The translations under genes and the position numbers were made by a program. From the NCBI GenBank assembly GCA_038503035.1, contig JAVSML010024588.1:186001-250000 (forward strand): 64,000 bases of DNA. The letters are read 5' to 3'. The DNA is from Crocodylus rhombifer (Eukaryota; Chordata; Crocodylia; Crocodylidae). The notes under the pieces were generated by a model that was not told the origin of the DNA, ran no database searches, and was given only the letters and a program-made list of their open reading frames with translations. Of the stretch, positions 22,663-33,997 are shown one piece after another; the first letter of the stretch is position 1, and every line of letters begins with the position of its first letter.

Positions 22663-23790
22663 CATAGGATCATAGGAAAATAGGGCTGAAAGAGATCTTA
22701 TCTTAGAGTCAACCCCCTTGCTCAAGGCAGGGTGATCTCTAAATAAGGCAGGATCATCCCTGTCAACCTGATCTTGAAAATTTCCAGGAATGGAGATTTC
22801 ACAATTTCTCTAGGTAGTCTGTTCCAATGCTTAACCAAACTCATAAAATTCTTCTTATTTTCCTCTGATACAGTCTAAAGACAATTTCTACCCCTGCTCT
22901 CTATAGGCACTCAGAAAAGTCTATCTCCATTCTTTTTGTAATTTTCTGTTAGTTATTTGAAAACTGCTATCAAATGCCCTCTCAATCTTCTCCTTCCCAG
23001 ACTAAACATTCATAATTCTCTTAGCCTTTCCTCACAAGTCATGGTCCCCAGATATATAATCATTTTTATCACTCTCCAATTGACTCTCTTCAAGCAGTAT
23101 GAATCTTTTTTGAAGTGCTGGGCCCAAAGCTGGACACACTATTCCAGGTGAGATCTCACCAGTGACGAATAAAATGCAAGAATCAGTTCCCTTGTTTGCA
23201 AGTTACACTGTTGTTAATACAACCAACCTAGTGGCTGTTCCCTTTTTTTTTAACCTGGTTGTCTCATATTCAGTTTATGTTCCACTGTAACATCTAACTT
23301 CTTCTCTGCAGTACTGCAGTTTACCCAACCATTCCTAATCTATATTCATGCATGCAATTATTTCATTGCAAATACAGGACTTCACACTGGTTTTTGTTGA
23401 ATTTCATTTGATTTAGATTGATTTTGGACCAGTTTATCTAGATCATTCTGAATCCTAGCCTTAACATTCATAGCGTCTGCAACTTTACCCAAATTGCTGT
23501 CATCCACAAATATGCTAAGTGTGTACTTAATCCCACTGTCCACATCATTAATAAAGATTATCAAACACAACCCAGATCATTGGGGAATCCAGATTAATAC
23601 CTGCTTCCTACTAGACACTGAGCTATTGATGATTGACTACTCATTGAGCATGATGGTCCAACACATTGTGCATCCACCTTACAGACTAGGTGAAATTACT
23701 GTATTTCCTTAGCTTGTTAATGAGAATGTCGTAGGAGACAGTGTCAAAAGCCTGGCTCAAGTTGAGATAAACACATAAACCATGCTGCAC
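22663..23790 (-). mobile_element. Old CR1 LINE, 3' half
   Basis: Minus-strand CR1. The 3' end at about 22663 carries the CCTATGATCCTATGAC tail. Upstream come relics of FNQWLT-like and CVQLWAQHFKK-like segments, then an FVDDS block in place of the FADD catalytic motif (within 23382-23570) following FINDVDSGIKYTLS. It runs back to the motif-A region near 23750 (ACACTGTCTCCTACGACAT). Stops and frameshifts are numerous. The A-to-V change in FADD and the general decay mark it as dead. Confidence 0.85.
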
Positions 23791-26586
23791 TACGACTATG
23801 CTGAAACCTCTCCAAACATATTAGAAATAGTCTGCCTGAAAAAAAGAATCCTTTTCCTCCATCTCAATTTTCCTTTTCCTCCTTCTGCTCTCCCATTCTG
23901 TCTTATAGCTATTGACCCCATGCCACCCAGGGTTATATTTAAGCACATTTGAGAAACATTGTTCTATCAAAGCAATAATTCTTCAGCCTAATGATAAAAG
24001 TATTCTGCTTACAGTAAGAAGTTGTAGAAGTGTTTGCTGCCTGGATTGTTTATGAGTGCTGGAGTACAGAGATGATCCTGGATGACCCTTCCAAACCAAT
24101 AAGGGGACTCTTGTCCGAGTAAAAGGCATCGACCAGAGATTTAACGTAAGTAATTGCAGAAGCACGAGAACTCAGTCTTATGTTTTCTTCAGGTATGCTT
24201 GTCAGTTCTGACAAAAAATAAAGATATTAAAGAGCTTGGCAATTCACAAACACAACCAGACCATCAGGATGTAGTGTATTTTCTGTAACTCAATACTGTG
24301 AGCTTATGCAGCTTCATATTTGCTAGACAATCTATAGCAGAAGCATTTCCAGAAAATCCTTTTTCTTCTGTAATCAGTTTAGTGATGCACCGCATTTCAC
24401 TATTTAAAGCACATCAAAAAATACAAATCCTTTTTTCTCCATGGAGGAACAAGCAAGAAAAAAAAAATCACATATGGCAGCTGTTAGATGCAATCAACGT
24501 TAAGCACATGCTTGTAAGATTTGCTGAATCAGGGCCATAGAACTCTACTTGAAGATGCTTAACTAACATGGTGTAGTTATGTTAGTTTTATGGATATCTG
24601 AAATGTTATGATATTTCCTACTCTTATTACAGTGAAAGTTTCAAAATAAGTTTGGTTAGAACCTGCTGCTTTGTACAGTAAAAAAGAAACTGTGATCAAC
24701 TTTATTCATGAAGTAGCCTGTAGTTGGCCTCTTTCCAATTCTTTTCATGCCTGAAACATGTTAAATAAATACCAAGCAAGGTGCGGGGAAGTCTTTTGGT
24801 TGAGTTGTGGCAATGTGAGAGGGGGAGGGGGAGAAATAATCTTTTATGGCTTGGAAGGAAACAAGAAGCACACACAGTTAGTGGGCCACATCTTCCATGT
24901 CATAATTCATCCACTAGCCGTGCTGATTCTCCACTCTACCTATCTATGAACCACAGATCTTTAGCTGAATGTAGTACCACAACATGCAGGAAGAAGGACC
25001 TACTTGAACTGGCCTCTTGAATCATGTTTTTTAATACTGTGCAGGAAAATGTCCATTGTTTCCTTGTATAGGAAGCATGCTTAACTCTATTAATAGGGTG
25101 CACAGAGTTTATAAAGATATACATGCAGCATAGTATATATATGACAATAAGAAGAGTCCTTTTTTCTGTCATAAAACTATAGTCTGTAATTTGCATTTTG
25201 ATGGAATATTATATTCCCCCATTTGGTGAATAACTGACTTTCATGATGCTTTAAGCGCTGTAAACAGCCCATAAAGCAACAAAATGGGAAACCAATTATA
25301 ACATATTGGACTAAATCCCACAGACTTTATACTCAGCTGTTGGCCAATTGTTTCACTTAATGGATTGCAAAGAAAATCCAAGATTGTTTCTCATTTCTGT
25401 TAGATAAAAAAACCTCCCTTTCCACAGTGTTTAAGGTCTTAATTTCTTTAAAACATTGTGAAAGCCATAAATGGATACACTATTTCTGAAATTCACAGTT
25501 CCAATTCATCTTAATAATGCATGAAACAGCAAACACAATAGATAATTATACTTGTTTGAAGATAACGAAGTGCAGGGTCATTCAGTCTGCAGTAAACAAA
25601 ACAATGTTGTTCCCATACCATCATCACTGTGGCTTTTTTTGAAAATTCACTTGAAAACAGAAAGCCATCTTAATTTTCCCCACTAGCAGAGAATAAAAGT
25701 GACAAAGCCAGACTCAAAAACCCTGATGCAGGTAGCAAAACAGCCAGTGAAAGTCACTACCTCTGGACAGAAGCTTTCTATAGAGAGAGGGATTTCAACA
25801 AGTGCAGATAATAGTGACATAGAAATGCTATCTGCCTAAGCCAAATTATTTGCTTTTGTCTTATTAAATGTAAGAATTCTCACAGTAAATAAGTTTTAAC
25901 AACAACAACAACAGGAGAAAAAAAGAACATATTCTAATAGATTTTTAATAGGGACTGCCATTCTGTTTTTTGTTTTTATTCTTGTATCCATTGGATACCT
26001 CAAGTGATTGAGGGACAGGATGAAGGAGAGATAAAAATTATCTGAGCATGCAGGGGAGGTGAAACTGGCTTTGTTGTGGAAAAGGAAATAGAACTGGACA
26101 TATTGTGGAGAATGGAAGTAGGATGGGAAGCCTAAGGACAGAACATTGGGCTGCAGGAACAGGGTTGTATAAGGAACTCTCAGGAAGAGATGTTATCAGA
26201 AGACATGTTTGGTGAAACTAAATGAAAAATTCTATGCTCCTAAGAGCTTACTTCTCCCACAGAGCCTGGAAGTAAGAATTTGACACCCAACTCTTGCCAG
26301 ACATGTAGATCAGGGATCAATGGGATCTGACACACAAACCATGCAATCATGCTTCTTGACATGCCACATGTGCCTGGAAGAAGGCACAATTGTGGGATTG
26401 AGCATTAGATCCTATTACACTTTATTGCAGGGGAAGAGGGAGCCCAGGATCATGATCCCAGCTCCCCCTGCATTGACAACTAGCAAGTTCTTCCAGCTGA
26501 GAGCCCCATCAACTGTTCACATATTCAATTAATGGTAGGAACAAACCACAAAGTTATTACATGATTGTGGAATAATTGTGTTTTAT
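23791..26586. other. Long stretch without recognised features
   Basis: About 2.8 kb of AT-rich DNA. I looked for exon-like frames, inverted ends and CR1 landmarks and found none that I can support. Confidence 0.45.
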
Positions 26587-28548
26587 TCATAGAATCATAG
26601 AAAATTAAGTTTGGAAGGGCCCTTAGGAGGTCATATAGTCCAACCCCTTACTCAAAGCAGGACCATCTGCAACTAGGTCTTCCCAGCCAAAACTCTGTGT
26701 AGCTGGGTCTTAAAAACTTCGAAGGATAGAGATTCCACCACATCTCTGGATAACATGTTCCAGTGTTTTAGTACCCATCTAATGAGAATTTTTTTCCTAA
26801 TATCTAACCTAAACTTCCCTTGCTGCAATTTGAGACCATTGCTCTTTGTTTTTTCATCTGCCATCACTGGGAACAGTCTAACTCCATACTCTTTAGAAAC
26901 CACCCTTCAGGTAGTTGATGGTTTCTGTTAAATCTCCTCTCAGTCTTCTCTGCCCTAAACTAAATAAGCCCAGTCCCCTCACATGATCCTCAGAAGTCAT
27001 GTGCCACAGCTCCTTAATCATTTTGGTTACCCTCTTCTGGACTCTCTCCAATTTGTCCACATCCTTTCTTTGGGGGCCCAAAACTGAAAACAGTACTCCA
27101 AATGTGGCCTCCCCAGTAGTGAATAGCGGGGAATAATCATTTTTCTTGATCTGATGGAAACAATCCTACTGATGCAGCTCAGTATACTGTTGGCTGTTGG
27201 TACACTCTTGGCTCATGTTAAGCTTATTGCCCACCATGACCCCCAGGTCCTTTACTGCAGAGCTGCTCTCCAGCCAGTTAGCCCCCAGCCTGTACCCATG
27301 CATGAGACTGTTCTGTCCTAAGTGCAGGACTTTGCATTTCTCTTTGTTGAACCTCATAAGATCTCCTTTGGCCCAATCCTCCAATTTGTCTAGGTCACTT
27401 TGAATCCTAGCCCTACCCTTCAGCATATCTACTATTCCCCCCAGCTTGGTGTCATCTGCAAACTTGCTGAGGGTGCACTCTATGCCATCTACCAGGTCAC
27501 TGGTAAAGACATTGAATGAAATCAGGCCCAGGATTGACCCGTGAAGCACTTCACTTAATACCAGATGCCAACTAGACGTTGAGCCATTGATTACTACTCT
27601 TTGAGCCTCATACTTCAGCCAGTTTTCTATCCACCTTACAGTCCATTCATCTAACCTATTCTTCCTAACCTTGCCTGTGAGAATGTTGTGGGAAACAGCA
27701 TCAAAAACCTTATTAAAAATCAAGGTATACCACATCCACTGGTCTCCCTGCATCATCTCCTCATAGTAGGCGGTCATGTAGGTCAGGCATGACTTGCCCT
27801 AGACGAACCCATGCTTTTTCTCCTGCAAGTGCTTAGAAGTGGATTCCTTGAGGACCCGCTCCATGATTTTTCCAGGGACTGAGGTGAGGCTGACTGGTCT
27901 GCAGTTCCGTGGATCCTCCTTTTCCCCCTGTCTTAAATAAGGATACTATGTTTAACCTTCTCCAGTCATCTGGGATCTCTCCTGATAACCATGAGTTTTC
28001 AAAAATGGCTCATCAGCCAACTCCCTCAGCACCCTTAGGGAACTGGTCCTTGTATATGTCCAGATTTTCTAAATAGTCCCTCACCTGTTCTTTCACCACT
28101 GTTGGCTGCTCACCACCTCCCCAAACTGTGCTGCCTGGTGCAGTAGTCTGGGAAGTGACCTTACCTGTGAAGACTGAGATGAATAAGGTATTGAGTATCT
28201 CAGCCTTTTCTGCATCCTCCGTCACAAGGTTGCTTCCCCCATTCAGTAAGAGACCCACACTTCCTCTGATTCTCCTCTTGCTACTGACATAATTGTAAAA
28301 ACCCTTCCTGTTACCCTTCATGTTCCTTGCTAGCTGCAGTTCCAATTGCTTTTTGGCCTTCCTGATTTCATCCCTGCATGTCTGAGCAATTTTTTCATAC
28401 GCTGCCCTACTTATTTGTCCAGGTTTCCAGTTCTTATAAGCTTCCTTTTTTGTGACTTAGTTGACTGAAGAGTTCCCTAATAAATCAAGCTGGTCTTCTG
28501 CCATACTTGCTAGTCTTCCTGGAAATTAGGATTTTTTTCCCTGTATTC
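26587..28548 (-). mobile_element. CR1 LINE, linker and reverse transcriptase, decayed
   Basis: Minus strand, with its 3' end at 26587 (CTATGATTCTATGAA tail). It contains the C-terminal region (26673-27081), then a 204-codon frame (27166-27777) with FNKVFDAVSH (motif A), GSILGLISFN (motif B relic) and FADDTKLGG (motif C, catalytic residues intact), and an upstream linker segment (28013-28345) with the SSKRRIRGSVG phrase. Frames are broken at about 27080-27160, 27790-28010 and upstream. The element is 5'-truncated before the endonuclease. Its 5' edge touches the 3' end of the next CR1. Confidence 0.9.
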
Positions 28549-29757
28549 TTTCATAGACATTAGGGCTGGGCTGGAAGGGACCTCGGGAGATCATCGAGTC
28601 CAGCCCCCTGCCCAAAGGGCAGGAAGTCAGCTGGGGTCATAGGATCCCAGCAAGATAAGCATCCAATTTACTCTTGAAGGTGTTCAATGTAGGTGCTTGA
28701 ACCACCTCCACTGGCAGACTGTTCCAGACCTTGGGGGCTCGGACAGTAAAGAAATTCTTCCTTATGTCCAGCCTGAAACGGTCTTGCAGGAGTTTGTGAC
28801 CGTTCGACCTCGTCATCCCTTGGAGCGCTCTGGTGAACAGACGTTCCCCCAGATCCTGGTGGTCACCCCTGATAAACTTATAGGTGGCCATCAGATAACC
28901 CCTGAGCCTGCACTTTTCCAGGCTAAAGAGTCCCATGGCTTTCAGCCTGTCATCGTAAGATCTGTTTTCCTGACCTCTGATCATGCACGTGGCTCTCCTC
29001 TGGACTCTCTCAAGCTTCTCCACATCCTTTTTGAATTGTGGAGCCCAAAACTGGACACAGTACTCCAGCTGCGGCCTCACCAAGGCCGAGTACAAGGGGA
29101 GAATGACATCCCGGTATTTGCTCGAGAAGCATCTATGGATGCAAGCCAGCATTTTGGTCGCTTTACTAGCCGCAGCATTGCATTGGAGGCTCATGTTCAT
29201 CTTGGAGTCAATGATGACCCCCAAGTCTCTTTCTTCTGTAGTGCTAACCAACGTAGCACTGCCGAGCCTATAAGGGTGCTGCAGGTTTTTCCTCCCAAGG
29301 TGGAGAACCTTGCATTTATCGGTGTTAAACACCATGAGGTTCTCATCTGCCCATTTGCTGATCTTGTCCAGGTCAGCCTGGATCACCCGCCTATCTTCTG
29401 GCGTGGATGCTTTGCCCCAAAGTTTGGTGTCATCGGCGAACTTGGCCAGTCCACTCCTGACTCCAATGTCCACATCGTTAATGAAGATGTTGAACAGGAT
29501 GGGTCCCAGGACAGAGCCTTGAGGAACCCCACTGGTCACAGGGCACCATGATGAGTGACTGCCATCAATCACAACCCTCTGGGTCCGACCACGAAGCCAA
29601 TTTCCCAGCCAGCGGATCGTGGTGGAGCCAAGGCCTCAACTGGGCAGTTTGGCCAAGAGGTGACCATGGGATACCCGATCAAAAGCTTTTTTGAAGTCAA
29701 GATATATGACATCAATCTCTTCTCCCTTCTCAGTAAGGCTTCTTTCAAGTACAGCCT
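28549..29757 (-). mobile_element. CR1 LINE, 3' third of ORF2
   Basis: Minus strand, with the 3' end at about 28549 (AATGTCTATGAAAG tail). It directly abuts the 5' edge of the copy at 26587-28548, giving two CR1s head to tail in the same orientation. It is 5'-truncated inside the reverse transcriptase at about 29757. There is little decay compared with its neighbour. Confidence 0.92.
28637..29757 (-). pseudogene. CR1 ORF2 reverse transcriptase C-terminal fragment, one stop
   Basis: The last 311 codons are open and encode GVPQGSVLGPILFNIF (motif B), FADDTKLWG (motif C, intact), FNTDKCKVLHLG, YCVQFWAPQFKKD, ERVQRRATCMIRG and the end region with FFTVRAPKVWNSLP. Further upstream the same frame continues through YLDFKKAFDRVSH (motif A) but meets a single TGA at about 29636, between KLPS and GLGSTTIRW. 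One substitution thus separates it from an open frame over its whole length. It has no start, endonuclease or first reverse-transcriptase blocks. Confidence 0.88.
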
Positions 29758-30592
29758 TGTATTATGATACCATTAATATATCATGTGTGGCAGAGGCCTG
29801 AGTTTCACCTGCTGTCAAACTACTACTATTCTGTACCCTGATACTACTTTACAACTCTCACTTAGTCTCAGCTCAGGTGGTAGAGGTTTGTTGTGATGGA
29901 TTTAAAATTCCAACACTGCATTGACTAGAAGGGATGGGGAGGTATGTCAGCGTGAAGCCACACACAGGAAGTGTAGTAAATTCAATTCACGTTTTTTCAG
30001 ACATAGAAAACACATACACAGCCTTATTATGTAACAAAGTTAAGGGCTGAAAAGTTAGTAGATGCCAAAATAGAGTTGCCTTGTTTGTTTGCTTCATGGT
30101 ACAGTCTTTCCTTACATGATCACATATTGTTTTTACAGTACTCCTGCCTGTCCATAAAATGGATAAGTTATGTGAATCACTCTGGGTTGTGTGATGAAGG
30201 TTATTTCTTATAGGATCTCTATTTCATGTGTTGTAGAAGTTGGAAGATGTGCAATGAATAAGAAGGGGATTACAGAAAGTAAAAAAGATCGTTTTATAGT
30301 TAAGGCTACTGAAAGTGGCTTTGGAGAATTAGCTTCTATCTGTGCCATGGAGACCCTTTGTGATCTTAGGTTAGTTATTAAAACCAGCCTTTTCTTAGTT
30401 TGGTATTTTATAATCCTTATTTTCTCAGTATTTTACTTGAGACCCTAGCTGTAAAATGGAGCTAAGAAAAACATATATTTCATGGGTTCTGTGCATGTAA
30501 ATTAATTAATATTTTTAAAGCATACCTATTTTATATTAATAAGGATCATGAAAAGGCTATAATGAAATTAATAATTCTCTGTGCATAGCAGG
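29758..30592. other. Non-coding DNA, nothing recognised
   Basis: AT-rich spacer. No gene or repeat is recognised. Confidence 0.45.
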
Positions 30593-30875
30593 GTTTGAAC
30601 AGTAAGTAGTAAATAATATTACCGTAGTATTTGAGCATTCTAGCATGTCCTGACCTCTGTGTTCTTGACTTAGTGATCTTAATAGTGTTCTTTTAGTGTA
30701 CTTTAAATATGTGTAATCTATTCCAAATCTCCAAGTAGCAACAGTGTAATAGCACTGGGAAAGATGGATAGATTTTGTGGTATATATTTATATATAAACA
30801 CACATCTACACACACACACACACAACATAGGACTGAGTCAGTATTATTACTGAATGCCATCATAGTACAAGCTGG
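30593..30875 (+). repeat. Left arm of a long inverted repeat
   Basis: This 283-bp arm matches the reverse complement of 33373-33663 over its whole length, roughly nine in ten positions by eye. It begins GTTTGAACAGTAAGTAGTAA, contains GGTATATATTTATATATAAA and an (AC)n tract (30809-30824), and ends CATCATAGTACAAGCTGG. It carries an 8-bp insertion (CATTCTAG) relative to the other arm. Confidence 0.85.
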
Positions 30876-30918
30876 ATCTGCACAGGGGGGTCAGAACTGC
30901 AGTAGGGGTAGCTTTTAC

Positions 30919-31169
30919 TGGGGCCACAAAGCCTGCCAAGTTTCAAGGAGAAAGGTGAAGGGGTTTTGGGGAGAGCTGCACCTCAAGCTGCAGACAAGCA
31001 AAACTGATGCCATGGGTGACGCTGAGTGTGTTAAGGTGCAGCAGGGTGACAGCTGCAGGGATGGTGGCCCCTGCTGCAGCCACGATGCCTGCCAGCTGTT
31101 GAGGAGATCGGTGCAGGGGGGGTTCTGGGGCCCTGCACCCCTAGCTGCTGACACACAAAACTCGTGCCA
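30919..31169 (+). repeat. Degenerate tandem duplication, period about 156 bp
   Basis: Two units align, 30919-31012 and 31075-31169. Both have GCCTGCCA, GGAGA, GGTG, a GGGG run, TGCACC, AGCTGC and ACAnnCAAAACT in the same order. It lies inside the loop of the long inverted repeat. Confidence 0.5.
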
Positions 31170-31325
31170 AGTCTGTCTCTGTCTTGGGGCAGTTGATTGT
31201 CTGTATTAGGTCTTTCCTCTCCTTACCCTGGTTTTGTTGGTGCTAATTGATACTCGTTAAGTCATTATATAGTAGCTAGGTCCTGTGTATTGAGCTGGTC
31301 CCTGAGTCCCTGAGTCCCTGGTCCC

Positions 31326-31633
31326 TGAGTGAATGTGCCCCTTTCAAGAATGTGGGGTGCTGTTTCCCCCAAACCCTTGCACCAATTTTCTTGGAACTTT
31401 GTAGGCTTCATCCACTCTGCAGAGTCTACTATCCCTGAAAATTCCATCCAAATCAGACAAAACACAACAAAGTTATAGATGTTTTATTGTTTCCCCATTA
31501 TAACCTATGGCTGGATCTCCGAGGCAGCTCCGAAGCTCTTCGGGAAGCTGAACAAAGGCCAGCGCTTGGAACCAGATGTGCTGACCCTGAAGCATCCAAT
31601 CCAAAGCTCTGTTTGAAGCCTCGCACAGCCCTA
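31326..31633 (+). mobile_element. hAT-like element tail, copy 1
   Basis: It aligns in the same orientation with 33676-33997: TTTCAAGAATnTGGGGT, CCCAAACCC, CATCCAAATC, TTTTATTG, CCCCATTATA, CCTATGG, GATCTCCGAGGC. The right end TCGCACAGCCCTA is the end motif of the hAT family seen at 38479-39557 and 53991-54609. I do not find the left end, so it is probably truncated. Confidence 0.55.
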
Positions 31634-33372
31634 TAGAGCAGCCCTGTTGCTTCCAAATGTAAGGAGTGTTGCAGTTTGGGATGCCAAGCAGACTATCTAG
31701 AAACTAGGCATAAAAAGTTCTGTGCCTGCATATAACACTGAACCAGTTCATGGTGGACTGGCTCAAAATTGTAATGTTCCCAGTCTGTTTTTGGTCTTAA
31801 GTGGCATGTACATCTAGACTGTTGAGATTTAAAGGGCATTTAGGATTCTAAACTTTACAACAGTCCCCACCCTAAGAGGCCAGTCTGCCTGATTATTTCA
31901 GTCTAATGGATTGCCATCTTTGCTGTTATGCTTCACATGTGATTGGTGCTAAGCCTAAATGTAAGATGAAAGAGGAAAGGTGGTTTCTGGAAGGCTATAA
32001 AACACATGACATCACATGAAGCAGATCAGCTGTGCTAGGATCAATTTACACTGGGGGAAACAGACCCAGCTGTATAGGACAACACTTGAGGTCTGCCTCT
32101 GAAAACGGGGGAAGTCCGCAGTTTTATAATTTGCAGAGGCACGCCCTGAGTTGGAATTCCTGGGTTCACCTGTGGAAGAGGGAAAACGTGGGCAGGTGCT
32201 GCTGGGGCTTTAGGGGCCCTGCTCCTGCATGCTCAGGGAACTCTCCTGCCTGCCCAGGGTGGCCGTAGTGTGGGCAGCTACAGGCTGCTTGTGCTCTTCT
32301 ACATTAAAACAATCACATGCACCATGAAATAGTGGCACAAAATGTTTTATGGTGGCAAAGAGAACATCTGCTTGCAGCTGAAGATTTTCCTTCATGAGGA
32401 AGTATTGCTTTTGAATCTTCCAACTCCCCTCTCTTTTTTCCAAAGTAGGCTGGATCCCTTCACTTGCATTCTACTTTGCCACGTTTACCTTTCTGTCCAG
32501 TCTTTGGTGGTGAGAGGCGATCAAAGTTAGTATTTATGGGTATTCTTCGGATTTTATATTTATTTCTTACTTTGTTTTCATTGAAGAATGGGTCTTGGCT
32601 TTTGTCTTGAAATCATAGTTATATTTTACAAAAATGCTTGCAGTCTGGAAAAGGTACATTTTAAACTTTATATTGAAACACATATATGACGTATAACTAT
32701 TTGCATAAGTGGTTTTGTTAATACTTATTATTCAGTGGTTCAAGTAACTTTACTATGATTGACTTTCTATATTTAAAAAAACCAAAAAATCCCTCTCAAC
32801 ATAAAGAAGTATATAATCAAAAACCCTGATCCTACCAAGAATTAACTTTAGTTCTGAACTATACATATTGACTTCAGTATGAATGTTTACAATGCATAAT
32901 TTCAATGCCTGCAAAATTCTTAGTGGGGTCAGGGACATTGAAACCAGGTGCTATTGCCATGACTTATAATGAATTGCCCAGCAAAATGGCATGACAGAAT
33001 TGGGCACTTTTAAGCCACTTTCCCGTGCTAACTCAGTCCTTTATGTATACCTAGAACTGCATGTTAAAGTTTTTCAGATATATTTTTGGAGGCCTCTTGG
33101 CATACTTGGGTTATAAAGTCTAACTATTTGATTTTCCCCAAGAGGGAAAATATAGAAAACATCAATGAAAGGTTAATGGGGAACAAAAAAACCGAAAATA
33201 AACTATGGCAGGAACACAGTTTTTCAGTCATTTGACATTTCTTCACCTCCATGTCTCATTTAGTTTGATTTTGATTTCCAATATAACTAATTTCATAACA
33301 AGCAGTCTGGGACATTATGCATCAGTAGTTCACTCTGAATTAGCCACTGTTTCTGCAAAGTATTGCACTTTC
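31634..33372. other. Loop of the long inverted repeat, nothing recognised
   Basis: About 1.7 kb without a supported gene or repeat. Confidence 0.45.
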
Positions 33373-33421
33373 CCAGCTTGTACTATGATGGCATTCAGTA
33401 ATAACAATGACTCAGTCCTAT

Positions 33422-33460
<39 letters not shown>

Positions 33461-33663
33461 GTGTATTTATATATAAATATATACCACAAAATCTGTCCAT
33501 CTTTCGCAGTGCTATTACACTGTTGCTACTTGGAGATTTGGAATAGATTACACATATTTAAATTACACTAAAAGAACACTATTAAGATAGCTAAGTCAAG
33601 AACACAGAGGTCAGGACATGCTCAAATACTAGGGTAATATTATTTACTACTTACTTTTCAAAC
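33373..33663 (-). repeat. Right arm of the long inverted repeat
   Basis: Reverse-complement partner of 30593-30875. It contains a (GT)n tract (33423-33456), longer than the matching (AC)n in the left arm, then ATTTATATATAAATATATACC and TTGCTACTTGGAGATTTGG. Confidence 0.85.
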
Positions 33664-33675
33664 ACATAGGAGTGA

Positions 33676-33997
33676 CAAGCATTTTGCTTTCAAGAATTTG
33701 GGGTACAGTTCCTCCCAAACCCCTGAACTGATCTTGAAACTTGGTAGGTTTCATGCTTTAAGCAGAGGTTACCATCCGGCAAGTTTCATCCAAATCGGAA
33801 AAGAAACAAAATTATAGCTATTTTATTGATTCCCCATTATACCCTATGGCCAGATCTCCGAGGCGTCTCCGAAGCTTCGGAGCTGCTTCAGCTGGATTGA
33901 GGTGGAAACCCGTTCCAGAGCTCCGGATCGGATCATGGCCATCCGAAGTGGCCAGATCCGAAGCCGGATCGGATAGCTGCCAGCTCACACAGGCCTA
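33676..33997 (+). mobile_element. hAT-like element tail, copy 2
   Basis: Direct-oriented relative of 31326-31633, starting 13 bp after the right inverted-repeat arm. The right end reads CACACAGGCCTA, a variant of the same terminal motif. The interior near 33850-33970 has CpG-rich palindromic phrases such as CTCCGAAGCTTCGGAG. Confidence 0.55.

Noticed and set aside
28697..29551. 284-codon plus-strand frame
   Set aside because: It is the antisense shadow of the CR1 reverse transcriptase on the minus strand.
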